Made by a program: the position numbers and the translations under genes. DNA of 52,326 nucleotides from Mycobacterium gastri (GTDB lineage Bacteria; Actinomycetota; Actinomycetes; Mycobacteriales; Mycobacteriaceae): contig NZ_LQOX01000139.1 of assembly GCF_002102175.1 (NCBI RefSeq), positions 1-52,326 on the forward strand, read 5' to 3'. The notes beneath the pieces are model-generated. The model made no database searches. It saw nothing but the letters and a program-made list of their open reading frames with translations, and was not told the origin of the DNA. Position 1 is the first letter of the stretch. Every line of letters starts with the position of its first letter. Below, one piece after another: positions 8,196-16,766 of the stretch.

Positions 8196-8992
8196 GCGGT
8201 GTATCCGCCGTCCAGATACATCACCTGGCCGGTGTAGAAGCTTGACGCATCGCTGAGCAGATAGATCAGCGCGCCGACGAAGTCTTCGGGTTCTGCGAAG
8301 CGGCGCAACGGGATCCGGGCGAACATCGCCTCGCGGGTGGCGCGTCCCTTCTCGTCGTCGGCGTACATCCACTCGGTCAGCTCGGATCGGAAAACCGTTG
8401 GTGCAAGGGCATTTACCCGAATTCCGTCGGCACCCCATTCGGCCGCCAGGGACTTGGCCAGCAGGTCGGTGCCCGCTTTCGACGGGCAGTAGGCGCTGTA
8501 GCCGGCGGGGTGACCGAGCGCTCCGCGGACCGATGAGACCAGCACGATGCTGCCGCCGTCGCGCTGATCGAGCAGCACCCGCCCGGCCGCTTGGCAGACC
8601 AGCCAGGCGCCCCGCAGATTGGCGTCCATCACCTTGTCGAAATCCTCGACGGCCATCTCGGTGATGGGCGCGACGTGGTTCATGCCCGACGCCACCAGAA
8701 CCCCGTCGAGGCGGCCGTGGCGGGCAATGGCCGCAGCCACCATGGCCTGGGCGTCGGCCGGAGTCTCGGGCCGACGCTCGACCACCACCGCGTTGTCGAT
8801 GCCGGCGTTCTCAACCAACTCGGCCAGGGCGGCAGCGTTGCCGCCGGTCAGAGTCAATCGAGCACCCGCATCTGCCAGCGCCCGGGCGGCGACGCGGCCC
8901 AGCGAACCGGTGGCGCCGGTGATCAGGATGGACTTGTCTTGCACGCTGAACCGCGTCAAGCCCGGATTTGGCGCTTGCTGTGCCATCGTCAC
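8189..8992 (-). CDS. Short-chain dehydrogenase/reductase
   Basis: A 267-residue classical SDR. The coenzyme motif TGATGSLG is at about residues 25-32, the active-site serine lies in VLVSSVRG, and the YSAYCPSK motif supplies Tyr and Lys near 168-172. The C-terminal GQVMYLDGGYT is typical. It is the first gene of the operon that runs to the lipocalin-like protein; the start is either GTG 8992 or ATG 8986. It would oxidise an alcohol group in the pathway substrate. It matches Rv1714 of M. tuberculosis. Confidence 0.9.
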   Translation of the reverse strand: MTMAQQAPNPGLTRFSVQDKSILITGATGSLGRVAARALADAGARLTLTGGNAAALAELVENAGIDNAVVVERRPETPADAQAMVAAAIARHGRLDGVLVASGMNHVAPITEMAVEDFDKVMDANLRGAWLVCQAAGRVLLDQRDGGSIVLVSSVRGALGHPAGYSAYCPSKAGTDLLAKSLAAEWGADGIRVNALAPTVFRSELTEWMYADDEKGRATREAMFARIPLRRFAEPEDFVGALIYLLSDASSFYTGQVMYLDGGYTAC

Positions 8993-9138
8993 CGTCTCTC
9001 ACTTGTTCCTGCAGTGCGGGATTCTTCGCTCGTTATGTGAGAGATCCTAAGAGCCGCGCGATGCCAGCGTCAACCGGATACTCCTGTGATATAGGCCGCT
9101 ATGCCCGTATTGTGGGATTTGATCGGTATGCTGACCGG

Positions 9139-9296
9139 ATGCAAGACGGGACCGGTGGGCTCGGCACCCTTGGCACGTTCAGCTTCGGGGGTGCCGGCGG
9201 CACCGCCGGCACCACGGGAGGAATTCCGTCTATCGGGGTCCGCGGCAACGAGGGCGCCGGGGGCTGTTGTTCGGCAATTCCGGCGCGTCCGGTTAG
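9139..9296 (+). pseudogene. PE_PGRS C-terminal remnant with frameshift
   Basis: The plus strand between the SDR promoter and the PE gene reads as Gly/Ala-rich PGRS-type sequence (GGLGTLGTFSFGGAGG, then GNEGAGG) in one frame. From 9261 the next frame gives GLLFGNSGASG and a TAG at 9294-9296. GLLFGN is a typical PGRS repeat element. One base shift joins the two frames, and no PE domain is present, so this is a degraded tail of a PE_PGRS gene. The interval 8993-9320 contains nothing else recognisable apart from the SDR promoter region. Confidence 0.55.
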
Positions 9297-9320
9297 CGCT
9301 GATCGCCGACAGCCACTACG

Positions 9321-11066
9321 TCACAGACTGGCGAAATCGTCGACGATCGATCTGGCCGCGTTGGTGAGGACTATGGCTTCGAAACCGGTGGCGATCGTGA
9401 ACAGCGCGATGTCAGCGGCGATGGGGTCGCCGACCGCATTGATCAGCCCATACGGGTCACCGTTGATCGCTTGCGAAATCCCGTTCAGGAAGAGTTGGGC
9501 GTCGTAGTAGGGGACGGCAGTTACGGCGGCATTCACGAAGTCTGCCGTCGGCAGCAAAACTGAGTACCCCGTCGATGCCGCGCTGGAGATGACATCGGTG
9601 ATCCGGGTATTCGCCGCTTCCAGGGCGTCAATGAAGTCAATGAAACCGTCGATCGACGTCGGCGGCGGGCCCAACGAGGGCAACGAAATCGACGACAGCG
9701 CCTGCAACAGGCCGGACAGCGACGCTCCCGATGCCTCGGCGCGGACATCGCTGACAAAAGCGCCGATTCCCTGCTGGGTGCCGATGACCAGACGGTCAAC
9801 GACAACGCCGGGGTCGACCTGCGGGAACAGCCCGAACGGGGTGGGCACATTCGGCGGCCCGGTCGACCAGCCCTGATCGGGGCTTCCGTAGCCCAAGTTG
9901 ACCAGCACCCTCATGTCCGGTTCGACCAAGTCGGCCAGCGGATTCCCAATAACCGGGATTGCCCGCAGCGGCTCCAGGAGCGGCAGATGCGGGTTGGGAA
10001 TCATGTAGTAACTGGTCAGCGTGGGACCTACGGTGTTGGTCAGCGGTATAGCCGTAGCAATCTGCGCGGGTGTCAGATCTGCATAGGTGCCGTGCACGTA
10101 GTAGATGCCCGCGATCGCGTTGAAGTCGGCCAGCAGATTGATCGGGTATTGCGGGAAGTCGGCGAAGCCGTCGTATTCAATCGTGTAAATCTTCGTCGTG
10201 AAGGAATTGTCCGGTGTCGCGCCGTAGAACGTGAAGCCCAGACTCGGCATGGTCAGACCGGGGAAGCGTGCCAGCAGTCCGCCGTTGGGATTCATGGGAT
10301 CACCGAGCAGCGTGAAAACCACCGGCAGCGAGCTTGGTGTATTGCTGGGACTGAGCTGATGCATCACCAGCGAGGACAGTATGGAACTCTGCGAGAAGCC
10401 CAGCACGGCAACGTTGTTGCCGGCGTCGAGTTGCTGACGGATAGCCTGGTCCAAGATTGCAACGCCCTGGGCCACCGACACATCCGGCGTCAAATCCTTG
10501 ATGCCCGTAAGCGGATAGAAGCGCTCCGGAGTAAAGAGGGCTAGCGCGTTGGCCACGCCGAAGCCGGGGTAATTGGGTGTGATGTATTTGGAGACAACGG
10601 CGTCCACATAACTTTGTGGCGGTAACGGCAGACCGCTGCCGCCCATGGCCAAGGTGACATCGGCTGCCGCGAGTGCGCTTCCAACGTTCGCCGAGCCGGT
10701 CCCGGCAGCGCCGCTCGTTGCGTCGGCGAGAATCGCTCGGACCGACGATCTGAGCGCTTCCAATGTGCCGGAGACCGCGGCAACGTTAGCCGCCTCGACC
10801 TGCGCGTAGGAGCTCCCCGCGGCGGCCAACGCCCGAGTGAACTCATCGTGAAACGCTGACGCCTGCTCGAGTACCGTGTGCCACTCCAGGGCGTACGAGC
10901 TAAACAGCTTCGCGACGACTGTCGACACCTCGTCGGCGGCCGCTGCCACCACACCGGTCGTCCGGCCCGCCACGGCCGCATTCGCCTCGGTGATCGCCGA
11001 ACCAATCTGTGCCGCGTCCGCGGCAGCTGCCGCCAACATCTGCGGTTGGACGGTCACATACGTCAT
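9321..11066 (-). CDS. PE protein with PE-PPE serine hydrolase domain
   Basis: A 581-residue protein. Residues 1-100 form a PE domain (start MTYVTVQPQMLAAAAADAAQ) with the ESX export signal YxxxE at Tyr87-Glu91. From about 145 a PE-PPE alpha/beta-hydrolase domain follows, with the nucleophile elbow GFSQS at 223-227 (Ser225). Related proteins in M. tuberculosis show esterase activity. Export by a type VII system, probably ESX-5, and a cell-surface esterase or lipase role are expected. A GGAGG site lies upstream of the ATG. From memory this gene is absent between der and the SDR gene in M. tuberculosis, so it is an insertion here. Confidence 0.9.
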   Translation of the reverse strand: MTYVTVQPQMLAAAAADAAQIGSAITEANAAVAGRTTGVVAAAADEVSTVVAKLFSSYALEWHTVLEQASAFHDEFTRALAAAGSSYAQVEAANVAAVSGTLEALRSSVRAILADATSGAAGTGSANVGSALAAADVTLAMGGSGLPLPPQSYVDAVVSKYITPNYPGFGVANALALFTPERFYPLTGIKDLTPDVSVAQGVAILDQAIRQQLDAGNNVAVLGFSQSSILSSLVMHQLSPSNTPSSLPVVFTLLGDPMNPNGGLLARFPGLTMPSLGFTFYGATPDNSFTTKIYTIEYDGFADFPQYPINLLADFNAIAGIYYVHGTYADLTPAQIATAIPLTNTVGPTLTSYYMIPNPHLPLLEPLRAIPVIGNPLADLVEPDMRVLVNLGYGSPDQGWSTGPPNVPTPFGLFPQVDPGVVVDRLVIGTQQGIGAFVSDVRAEASGASLSGLLQALSSISLPSLGPPPTSIDGFIDFIDALEAANTRITDVISSAASTGYSVLLPTADFVNAAVTAVPYYDAQLFLNGISQAINGDPYGLINAVGDPIAADIALFTIATGFEAIVLTNAARSIVDDFASL

Positions 11067-11332
11067 CGAGCAGATCCTCCACGACCAGGGCCATACTCAG
11101 CCCACAACTCTGTTGTTCCGGCGACGCCACCCGGGATCGCGCGCACAGCCCTCGGCCCTCATCTACAAAGTAGTTGGGCCGCTACCAGCTTGTCCGGCAT
11201 TCGCACTGATGCCCTTAGCAATGTGAGTGCGCTGTCGGGGCGCAAGAGTTGGGGAACCGTATCCACAAACTCCCACCGTCGGGGGCACGCAGAAACGGTG
11301 TGCCAACGAGAAACCGTATGCGGATGACACGC

Positions 11333-12733
11333 TCAGCGGCGCTTGGCGCCCCGCTTTTCGCGCACCCGCACGTTGATCCGGATCGGACTGCCCTCGAAGC
11401 CGAATGTCTCGCGCAGCCGCCGCTCCAGGAACCGCCGGTAGCCAGCCTCCAGGAAACCGGTGGTGAACAGCACGAACGTCGGCGGCCGCGCGGTCGCCTG
11501 GGTGGCGAACAGGACGTGGGGTTGCCTGCCGCCGCGCACCGGGGGCGGCGTCGCGGCCACCACGTCCTTCAGCCAGGCGTTCAGCGGCCCGGTCGCTATC
11601 CTCGTGTCCCACGACGCCAGCGCGCTCTGCAGCGCCGGCACCAGCTTCTGGACCGCCCGACCCGTCTTGGCGGAGATGTTGACCCGCTGCGCCCAGCGCA
11701 CCTGCGCCAGTTCGCGGTCGATCTCTCGCTCCAGCAGCTCGCGCCGGTCCTCGTCGACCAGGTCCCATTTGTTGAATGCCAGCACCAGGGCCCGTCCGGC
11801 CTCGATGACCATCGACAGCACCCGCTGATCCTGTTCGGTCAGCGGCTGTGACGCGTCGATCAGCACGATCGCCACCTCGGCGGAATCGATGGCCGCGTGG
11901 GTGCGCACCGACGCATAGAACTCGTGTCCGCTGGCCTGGCCGACCTTGCGCCGCAGGCCCGCGGTGTCGACGAAACGCCACACCTTGCCGCCCATTTCGA
12001 TGAGCGAATCCACCGGGTCGACCGTCGTCCCCGCGATCTCGTGCACCACCGACCGCTGATCGCCGGCCAGCTTGTTCAGCAACGAGCTCTTGCCGACATT
12101 GGGTTTGCCGACCAGGGCCACCCGCCGCGGGCCGCCGCCGGCCGAGGCCGACTCCCCCACTTCGGGCAGCGCGGCCAACACCTGGTCGAGCAGATCGGCC
12201 ACACCCCGACCGTGCATCGCGCTGACCGCATGCGGCTCGCCAAGTCCCAGCGACCACAACGCGGCCGCGTCGGCTTCGCCCTTCTCGTTGTCAACCTTGT
12301 TGGCAGCCAAGAAGACTGGCTTGCCCGAGCGCAGCAGGATGCGGGCGGCGGCCTCGTCGGCGGTGGTGGCGCCGACAGCGGCGTCCACCACCAAAATCAC
12401 CGCATCGGCGGTGCGCATCGCCACCGATGCCTGCTCGGCCACCAGCTGTTGCAGGCCTTTGGCGTCCGGCTCCCATCCCCCGGTGTCCTGGACGACGAAC
12501 CGGCGTCCGCTCCACAGGGCATCGTAGGACACCCGGTCACGCGTCACGCCCGGAACGTCCTGCACCACCGCCTCCCGCCGGCCCAGGATCCGATTGACCA
12601 GAGTCGATTTGCCGACATTGGGCCGGCCCACGATCGCCACCACCGGCGCGGGCGCCGACTCCGACAGCTCGGCCAGATCGGAATCGTCTAGCTCCCAGTC
12701 GCTTTCGTCGGACCAGGTGCCGTCGTGGGTCAC
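11333..12733 (-). CDS. der: GTPase Der (EngA), ribosome assembly
   Basis: A 466-residue double-GTPase needed for 50S subunit maturation. Two P-loops are visible: GRPNVGKSTLVN (about residues 36-47) and GKPNVGKSSLLN (about 209-220). The switch motif DTGGW is in the first domain and DTAGL in the second, followed by a KH-like C-terminal domain ending in a basic tail. The GTG start overlaps the cmk stop (GTGA at 12730-12733). It is the last gene of the parA-scpA-scpB-rluB-cmk-der operon and matches Rv1713. Confidence 0.97.
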   Translation of the reverse strand: MTHDGTWSDESDWELDDSDLAELSESAPAPVVAIVGRPNVGKSTLVNRILGRREAVVQDVPGVTRDRVSYDALWSGRRFVVQDTGGWEPDAKGLQQLVAEQASVAMRTADAVILVVDAAVGATTADEAAARILLRSGKPVFLAANKVDNEKGEADAAALWSLGLGEPHAVSAMHGRGVADLLDQVLAALPEVGESASAGGGPRRVALVGKPNVGKSSLLNKLAGDQRSVVHEIAGTTVDPVDSLIEMGGKVWRFVDTAGLRRKVGQASGHEFYASVRTHAAIDSAEVAIVLIDASQPLTEQDQRVLSMVIEAGRALVLAFNKWDLVDEDRRELLEREIDRELAQVRWAQRVNISAKTGRAVQKLVPALQSALASWDTRIATGPLNAWLKDVVAATPPPVRGGRQPHVLFATQATARPPTFVLFTTGFLEAGYRRFLERRLRETFGFEGSPIRINVRVREKRGAKRR

Positions 12734-13446
12734 CGCAGGGCTCCGCTACGCTGCGTCACCAACTGCAGTAGGTGATCGACGACTTGGGCCTCGTTCATGT
12801 CGGTGGTGTCGACGACGATCGCATCGGAGGCCGCTCGCAGCGGCGACACCGCGCGGGTGGAGTCCAGATGGTCGCGCCGGCGGACGTCGGCCAGCACCGC
12901 GTCGTAGTCGTCGGCCAGCCCAGCCGCGACGTTTTGGTCGTTGCGGCGCCGGGCGCGGGTTTCGGCCGACGCGGTCAGAAAGATCTTCACCGGCGCATCG
13001 GGAAACACCACGGTCCCGATGTCGCGGCCTTCCACGACGATGCGGCCCGGCCCCTCGGCCATGGCACGTTGCAGCTCGACCAGCCGCTCACGCACCACCG
13101 GCACCGCGGACACCGCCGACACCGCCCGGGTGACGTCATCTCCCCGGATCTGCGCCGAAACATCTTCTCCGGCAAGGCAAAAGCTGCCGACGTCCGGGCT
13201 GTAGCCGACCGACATCCGCGTGGTCGACGCACAGTCCCCGACCGCCTGCGCGTCTGCCGGGTCGATGCCGGCACGCAGTACCGCCAGCGTCACCATCCGG
13301 TACATCGCGCCGGTGTCCAAAAAACGAGCTCCCAGCTTACGCGCTAATCCCCTTGAAACAGAGGACTTTCCGGTCCCGGCCGGACCATCGATGGCGATAA
13401 CCGCCTGCGCCACAGGTCGATGACCCGCTTGGCTTGCGTCACTCAC
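12730..13446 (-). CDS. cmk: Cytidylate kinase
   Basis: A 238-residue CMP/dCMP kinase that makes CDP/dCDP for nucleotide synthesis. The Walker A loop GPAGTGKSSVSRGLA is at about residues 21-35; DTGAMYR and the substrate-binding GRDIGTVVFPDAPVK block are present, as is the lid region ETRARRRNDQ. The GTG start at 13446 overlaps the rluB stop by 4 nt. It matches Rv1712 in order. Confidence 0.96.
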   Translation of the reverse strand: MSDASQAGHRPVAQAVIAIDGPAGTGKSSVSRGLARKLGARFLDTGAMYRMVTLAVLRAGIDPADAQAVGDCASTTRMSVGYSPDVGSFCLAGEDVSAQIRGDDVTRAVSAVSAVPVVRERLVELQRAMAEGPGRIVVEGRDIGTVVFPDAPVKIFLTASAETRARRRNDQNVAAGLADDYDAVLADVRRRDHLDSTRAVSPLRAASDAIVVDTTDMNEAQVVDHLLQLVTQRSGALR

Positions 13447-14195
13447 AGGCCCACCGCTTGGTACAGTTGTCCGATCTCGTCGCGGCCGAGCGTCCGCACA
13501 CTGCCCGGACGCTGCTTGCCCAGCGTCACCGGGCCGATATCGGTGCGCACTAATGCCTCCACCGGAAATCCCGCCGCCGCCAGTAGCCGGCGCACGATTC
13601 GGTTACGTCCTTCGTGCAGTGTCACCCGCACCAACGTCTTGCCGGGAATCGCGTCGACCACTGCGAAACCGTCGACCCGGGCCAGCCCGTCGTCCAATTC
13701 GATTCCCGCCCTGAGCTTTTTGCCCACCCCCCGGGGCACCGTCCCGGCCACCGTGGCCAGATAGGTCTTGGGCACCTGATGCGAGGGATGCATCAACCGG
13801 TGCGCCAGCTCGCCGTCGTTGGTCAGCAGTATCAGTCCTTCGGTGTCGGCGTCCAGCCGCCCGACATGAAAAAGATTCTTGTTCCCGCGGACTTTCCGCT
13901 CGATCAGGTCGCCGATACACGGCCGGCCGCGGTCGTCGGACATGGTCGAGTGCATGCCGCGCGGCTTGTTCAGCGCCAGGTAGACGAGCGACTCGTCGAG
14001 CACCACCCGGGCCCCGTCGACCCGGATCACCGAGACGTCCGGGTCCACCCGGGTGCCCAGCTCGGTCACCAGCTTTCCGTCGACTTCGACCCGGCCGTCG
14101 ATGATCATCTTCTCCGCAGCCCGCCGGGATGCAATTCCGGCCTGCGACAACACTTTCTGCAAACGAATACCCGGCGACTGCTCAAGTTCGACCAT
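13443..14195 (-). CDS. rluB: 23S rRNA pseudouridine synthase RluB
   Basis: A 250-residue RsuA/RluB-type pseudouridine synthase. The N-terminal S4 RNA-binding domain spans about residues 12-60 (RLQKVLSQAGIASRRAAEKM). The catalytic motif GRLDADTEGLILLTNDG (about 115-131) contains the essential Asp. The C-terminal block NRIVRRLLAAAGFPVEALVR is typical. It modifies helix 89 of 23S rRNA in known homologues. Its ATG shares one base with the scpB stop (TGATG). It matches Rv1711. Confidence 0.95.
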   Translation of the reverse strand: MVELEQSPGIRLQKVLSQAGIASRRAAEKMIIDGRVEVDGKLVTELGTRVDPDVSVIRVDGARVVLDESLVYLALNKPRGMHSTMSDDRGRPCIGDLIERKVRGNKNLFHVGRLDADTEGLILLTNDGELAHRLMHPSHQVPKTYLATVAGTVPRGVGKKLRAGIELDDGLARVDGFAVVDAIPGKTLVRVTLHEGRNRIVRRLLAAAGFPVEALVRTDIGPVTLGKQRPGSVRTLGRDEIGQLYQAVGL

Positions 14196-14914
14196 CAGTT
14201 GTCCACGTCGAACGTCAATGTCTGGTCGGGTGGCTGGCCGCCGGCGAGCTTGATGAAACGCGGCTCGCTGTCCAGCGAGGCGCTCAGGTCGTCGATCGTG
14301 TCGACGTCGGGAAGCAGTGGCGCGAGATCGGGCAGCTCGGACAACGACGTCAATCCCAAACGCTCCAAGAACAAGTCGGTGGTGGCGAACGTCACCGCGC
14401 CGGTGTCCTCGTCGGTACCGACCTCGGTGATCAGGCCGCGCGCCAACAGGGTACGCATCACGGCGTCCACGTTGACCCCGCGAACCGCACTCACCCGGGC
14501 ACGCGTCACCGGTTGACGGTAAGCCACGACGGCAAGGGTTTCCAACGCGGCCCGGGTGAGCTTGGTTCGCGCTCCGTCCAGAAGCAGCTTCTCGACGTAG
14601 GGCGCGAATCGGGCGCGGGTATACAACCGCCAGCCTTCGCTGCTGTGCCGCAAATCGATGCCGCTGTCGCGTTCGGTGAGTTCGTCGGCCATCAACCGCA
14701 GTTTCGCCGCGACCCGGTAGACCGGTTGTTCGGTGGCCGTGGCCAGCGTCTCGGCGGTCACCGGGGTGTCGACGACCAGCAGCAATGCCTCCAACACCCG
14801 CCCGAGTTCGTCGGGATCCATCTCGGCGGGCTCGGCGATATCCGGGATGCCCGAGGGAATGTCATAGCCCAGATCTTGATCGGGATCTGCATCGTCACTG
14901 GCGCCGGTCATCAT
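14195..14914 (-). CDS. scpB: Segregation and condensation protein ScpB
   Basis: A 239-residue ScpB, the winged-helix subunit that joins the SMC-kleisin complex for chromosome condensation. Recognisable blocks are LGRVLEALLLVVDTPV near the N terminus, LTRAALETLAVVAYRQPVTRA and the winged-helix VNVDAVMRTLLARGLI. ATG 14914 is preferred over the longer frame (14965) because two adjacent ATGs overlap the scpA stop (ATGATG). It matches Rv1710. Confidence 0.94.
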   Translation of the reverse strand: MMTGASDDADPDQDLGYDIPSGIPDIAEPAEMDPDELGRVLEALLLVVDTPVTAETLATATEQPVYRVAAKLRLMADELTERDSGIDLRHSSEGWRLYTRARFAPYVEKLLLDGARTKLTRAALETLAVVAYRQPVTRARVSAVRGVNVDAVMRTLLARGLITEVGTDEDTGAVTFATTDLFLERLGLTSLSELPDLAPLLPDVDTIDDLSASLDSEPRFIKLAGGQPPDQTLTFDVDN

Positions 14915-15726
14915 TGGTCTCGCACTTCCACCAAAGCTTCGTTGGTCGGCCGTTGCCCGGTCCACGAAATCTGGAGCACCCCAAGAGGCTCTGACTGGTC
15001 GAATGCTACCGTCCGCGATCGATACAGTTCGAGCAGCGCCAGGAAGCGCCCGACGACCTCGATCGGCGCCTGACAGTCTGCGACCAGCTCAGAAAATGTG
15101 GCCCATTGGCCACCGCCCCGCGCTTGCAGCATCGCCAGTAGGTGTTTGGCCTGCTCGGCAACCGAGACGGTCTGCTCGTGCAGATGCGCGGTCGCCACCT
15201 TGGGTGCCGGCCGCGGAGTCAGGGCGACCGCGGCGATCTCGGCGAAGCGCTCGGCGTCGACGCCCAGCATCACCTCGGGCAGCAGGCCGGCGAACCGGTC
15301 TTCCAGTGACACCGCGCGCGGGTAACTGCGCAACGCGGTGGCCTCCAGCTCGGCGAACATCTCCGCGACATGCTTGAACGCCCGGTATTGCAGCAGCCGC
15401 GCGAACAGCAGATCACGCACCTCGAGCAGGGCGAGATCCTCTTCGTCATCGACCTGCCCGGCCGGCAACAGCCGGGCCGCTTTGAGGTCGAGCAAGGTCG
15501 CGGCGACCACCAGAAACGCCGTGGTCTCCTCCAGGTCCAGCTGGGCGCCGATGGCTTTGGCGTAGGCGATGAAGTCGTCGGTGACCTGATGCAAGGCCAC
15601 TTCGGTGACATCGAGCCGGTGGGCGAATATCAGCTGCAACAGCAGATCGAACGGCCCCTCGAAGTTGGTCAGCCGGACCTGAAAGCCGTTCTGGGGTGCG
15701 GTGTCTGGGTTCGCGGTGTCGTTCAC
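14911..15726 (-). CDS. scpA: Segregation and condensation protein ScpA (kleisin)
   Basis: A 271-residue kleisin. The N-terminal block FEGPFDLLLQLIFAHRLDVTEVAL (about residues 22-45) is the SMC-binding signature, DLEETTAFLVVAATLLDLKAARLLP follows, and the C-terminal winged helix ends in LGVLQISW. With ScpB it forms the regulatory part of the SMC condensin. The GTG start overlaps the parA-like stop (GTGA at 15723-15726). It matches Rv1709. Confidence 0.94.
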   Translation of the reverse strand: MNDTANPDTAPQNGFQVRLTNFEGPFDLLLQLIFAHRLDVTEVALHQVTDDFIAYAKAIGAQLDLEETTAFLVVAATLLDLKAARLLPAGQVDDEEDLALLEVRDLLFARLLQYRAFKHVAEMFAELEATALRSYPRAVSLEDRFAGLLPEVMLGVDAERFAEIAAVALTPRPAPKVATAHLHEQTVSVAEQAKHLLAMLQARGGGQWATFSELVADCQAPIEVVGRFLALLELYRSRTVAFDQSEPLGVLQISWTGQRPTNEALVEVRDQ

Positions 15727-16586
15727 ACGCCGAATCGGTCGATGAACTCGCGGGCCAGGGCGCGGTAGGCCACGGCACCGCCGGACTTGGGGGCCCAGGT
15801 CGTGATGGGTTCGCCCGCAACGGTGGTCTCGGGGAAACGAACCGTACGGCTGATCACGGTATCGAACACTAGGTCACCGAACCGCTCGACGACGCGGGCC
15901 ATCACCTCGCGGGCGTTGACGGTGCGCGGGTCATACCGGGTCAGCAGGATGCCGCTGATCTCCAGCTTGGGGTTCAGCCGGTCGCGCACCTTGTCGACCG
16001 TGTCGGTCAGCAACGCCAGGCCGCGCAGCGAGAAGAACTCGCACTCGGTCGGAATGACCACACCGTCTGCGCAGGCCAGCCCGTTGACGGTGAGCAGACC
16101 CAACGACGGCTGGCAGTCGATGAGCACATAGTCGTAGCGGTCCAGCACCGGGTACAGCGCCCGGCCCAGGGTCTGCTCCCGGCCCACCTCGTTGACCAGC
16201 TGGATCTCCGCGGCCGACAGGTCGATATTGCTGGGCGCCAGATCCATGTCCTTGACCCGGGTGTGAATCAGCACGTCGTCGATCGACACCCGCGGCTCCA
16301 CCAGCACGTTGTGAATAGTCTTTTCCAGTTCGTAGTGCGGGACACCCAGGCCCGCGGACAACGCGCCCTGCGGGTCCATGTCCACCAGCAGCACCCGCCG
16401 GCCGTACTCGGCCAACGCGGCACCAAGGTTGATGGTCGACGTGGTTTTCCCGACGCCGCCCTTCTGGTTGCACATCGCCACCACCTTGGCCGGCCCGTGC
16501 GCGGTCCGCGGCACCGGGTCAGGAACCGCCCGCGGCGGCCGTCCGGTCAGGCCGACTTGGATGCCGCTGTCGGGATGGTCGGTCAT
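15723..16586 (-). CDS. ParA/Soj-family ATPase
   Basis: A 287-residue ParA-type ATPase. The deviant Walker A KGGVGKTT is at residues 42-49, the signature VDMDPQGALSAGLG follows at about 71-84 and the Walker B-like DYVLIDCQPSLGLLT near 160. It resembles chromosome-partitioning ATPases but is not next to parB; it heads the scpA-scpB operon, so a role in coordinating condensin loading or positioning is plausible. The ATG at 16586 is the most conservative start; the frame is open for another 74 codons upstream. It matches Rv1708. Confidence 0.92.
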   Translation of the reverse strand: MTDHPDSGIQVGLTGRPPRAVPDPVPRTAHGPAKVVAMCNQKGGVGKTTSTINLGAALAEYGRRVLLVDMDPQGALSAGLGVPHYELEKTIHNVLVEPRVSIDDVLIHTRVKDMDLAPSNIDLSAAEIQLVNEVGREQTLGRALYPVLDRYDYVLIDCQPSLGLLTVNGLACADGVVIPTECEFFSLRGLALLTDTVDKVRDRLNPKLEISGILLTRYDPRTVNAREVMARVVERFGDLVFDTVISRTVRFPETTVAGEPITTWAPKSGGAVAYRALAREFIDRFGV

Positions 16587-16766
16587 ACCCGGTCGTGGCT
16601 GAGGGTGACGGGCGTCAGGGTGGACATCGCAGGAAAGTCTAACGGCTCCGTCCGCCTGCGCCGGGAGACCCGCGGGCAACTTATGGGAGCTATGCCATTG
16701 TCGGCAGCCGCAGGACCGCGGCGCTGTGACATGCTTCTCCGGCAAGCGCATTTCTTGGGAGCTGCT

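Noticed and set aside
9139..9296. Functional PE_PGRS gene
   Set aside because: There is no PE domain, the tract is very short and two frames are needed to read it.
11163..11173. CTAC-AAA-GTAG inverted repeat upstream of the PE gene as a BlaI-like operator
   Set aside because: Only 4-bp arms; likely chance in this length of DNA.
16263..16766. 5' extension of the MFS open frame
   Set aside because: It runs antisense to the ParA gene; the ATG at 16767 has a ribosome site and begins a normal exporter N terminus.
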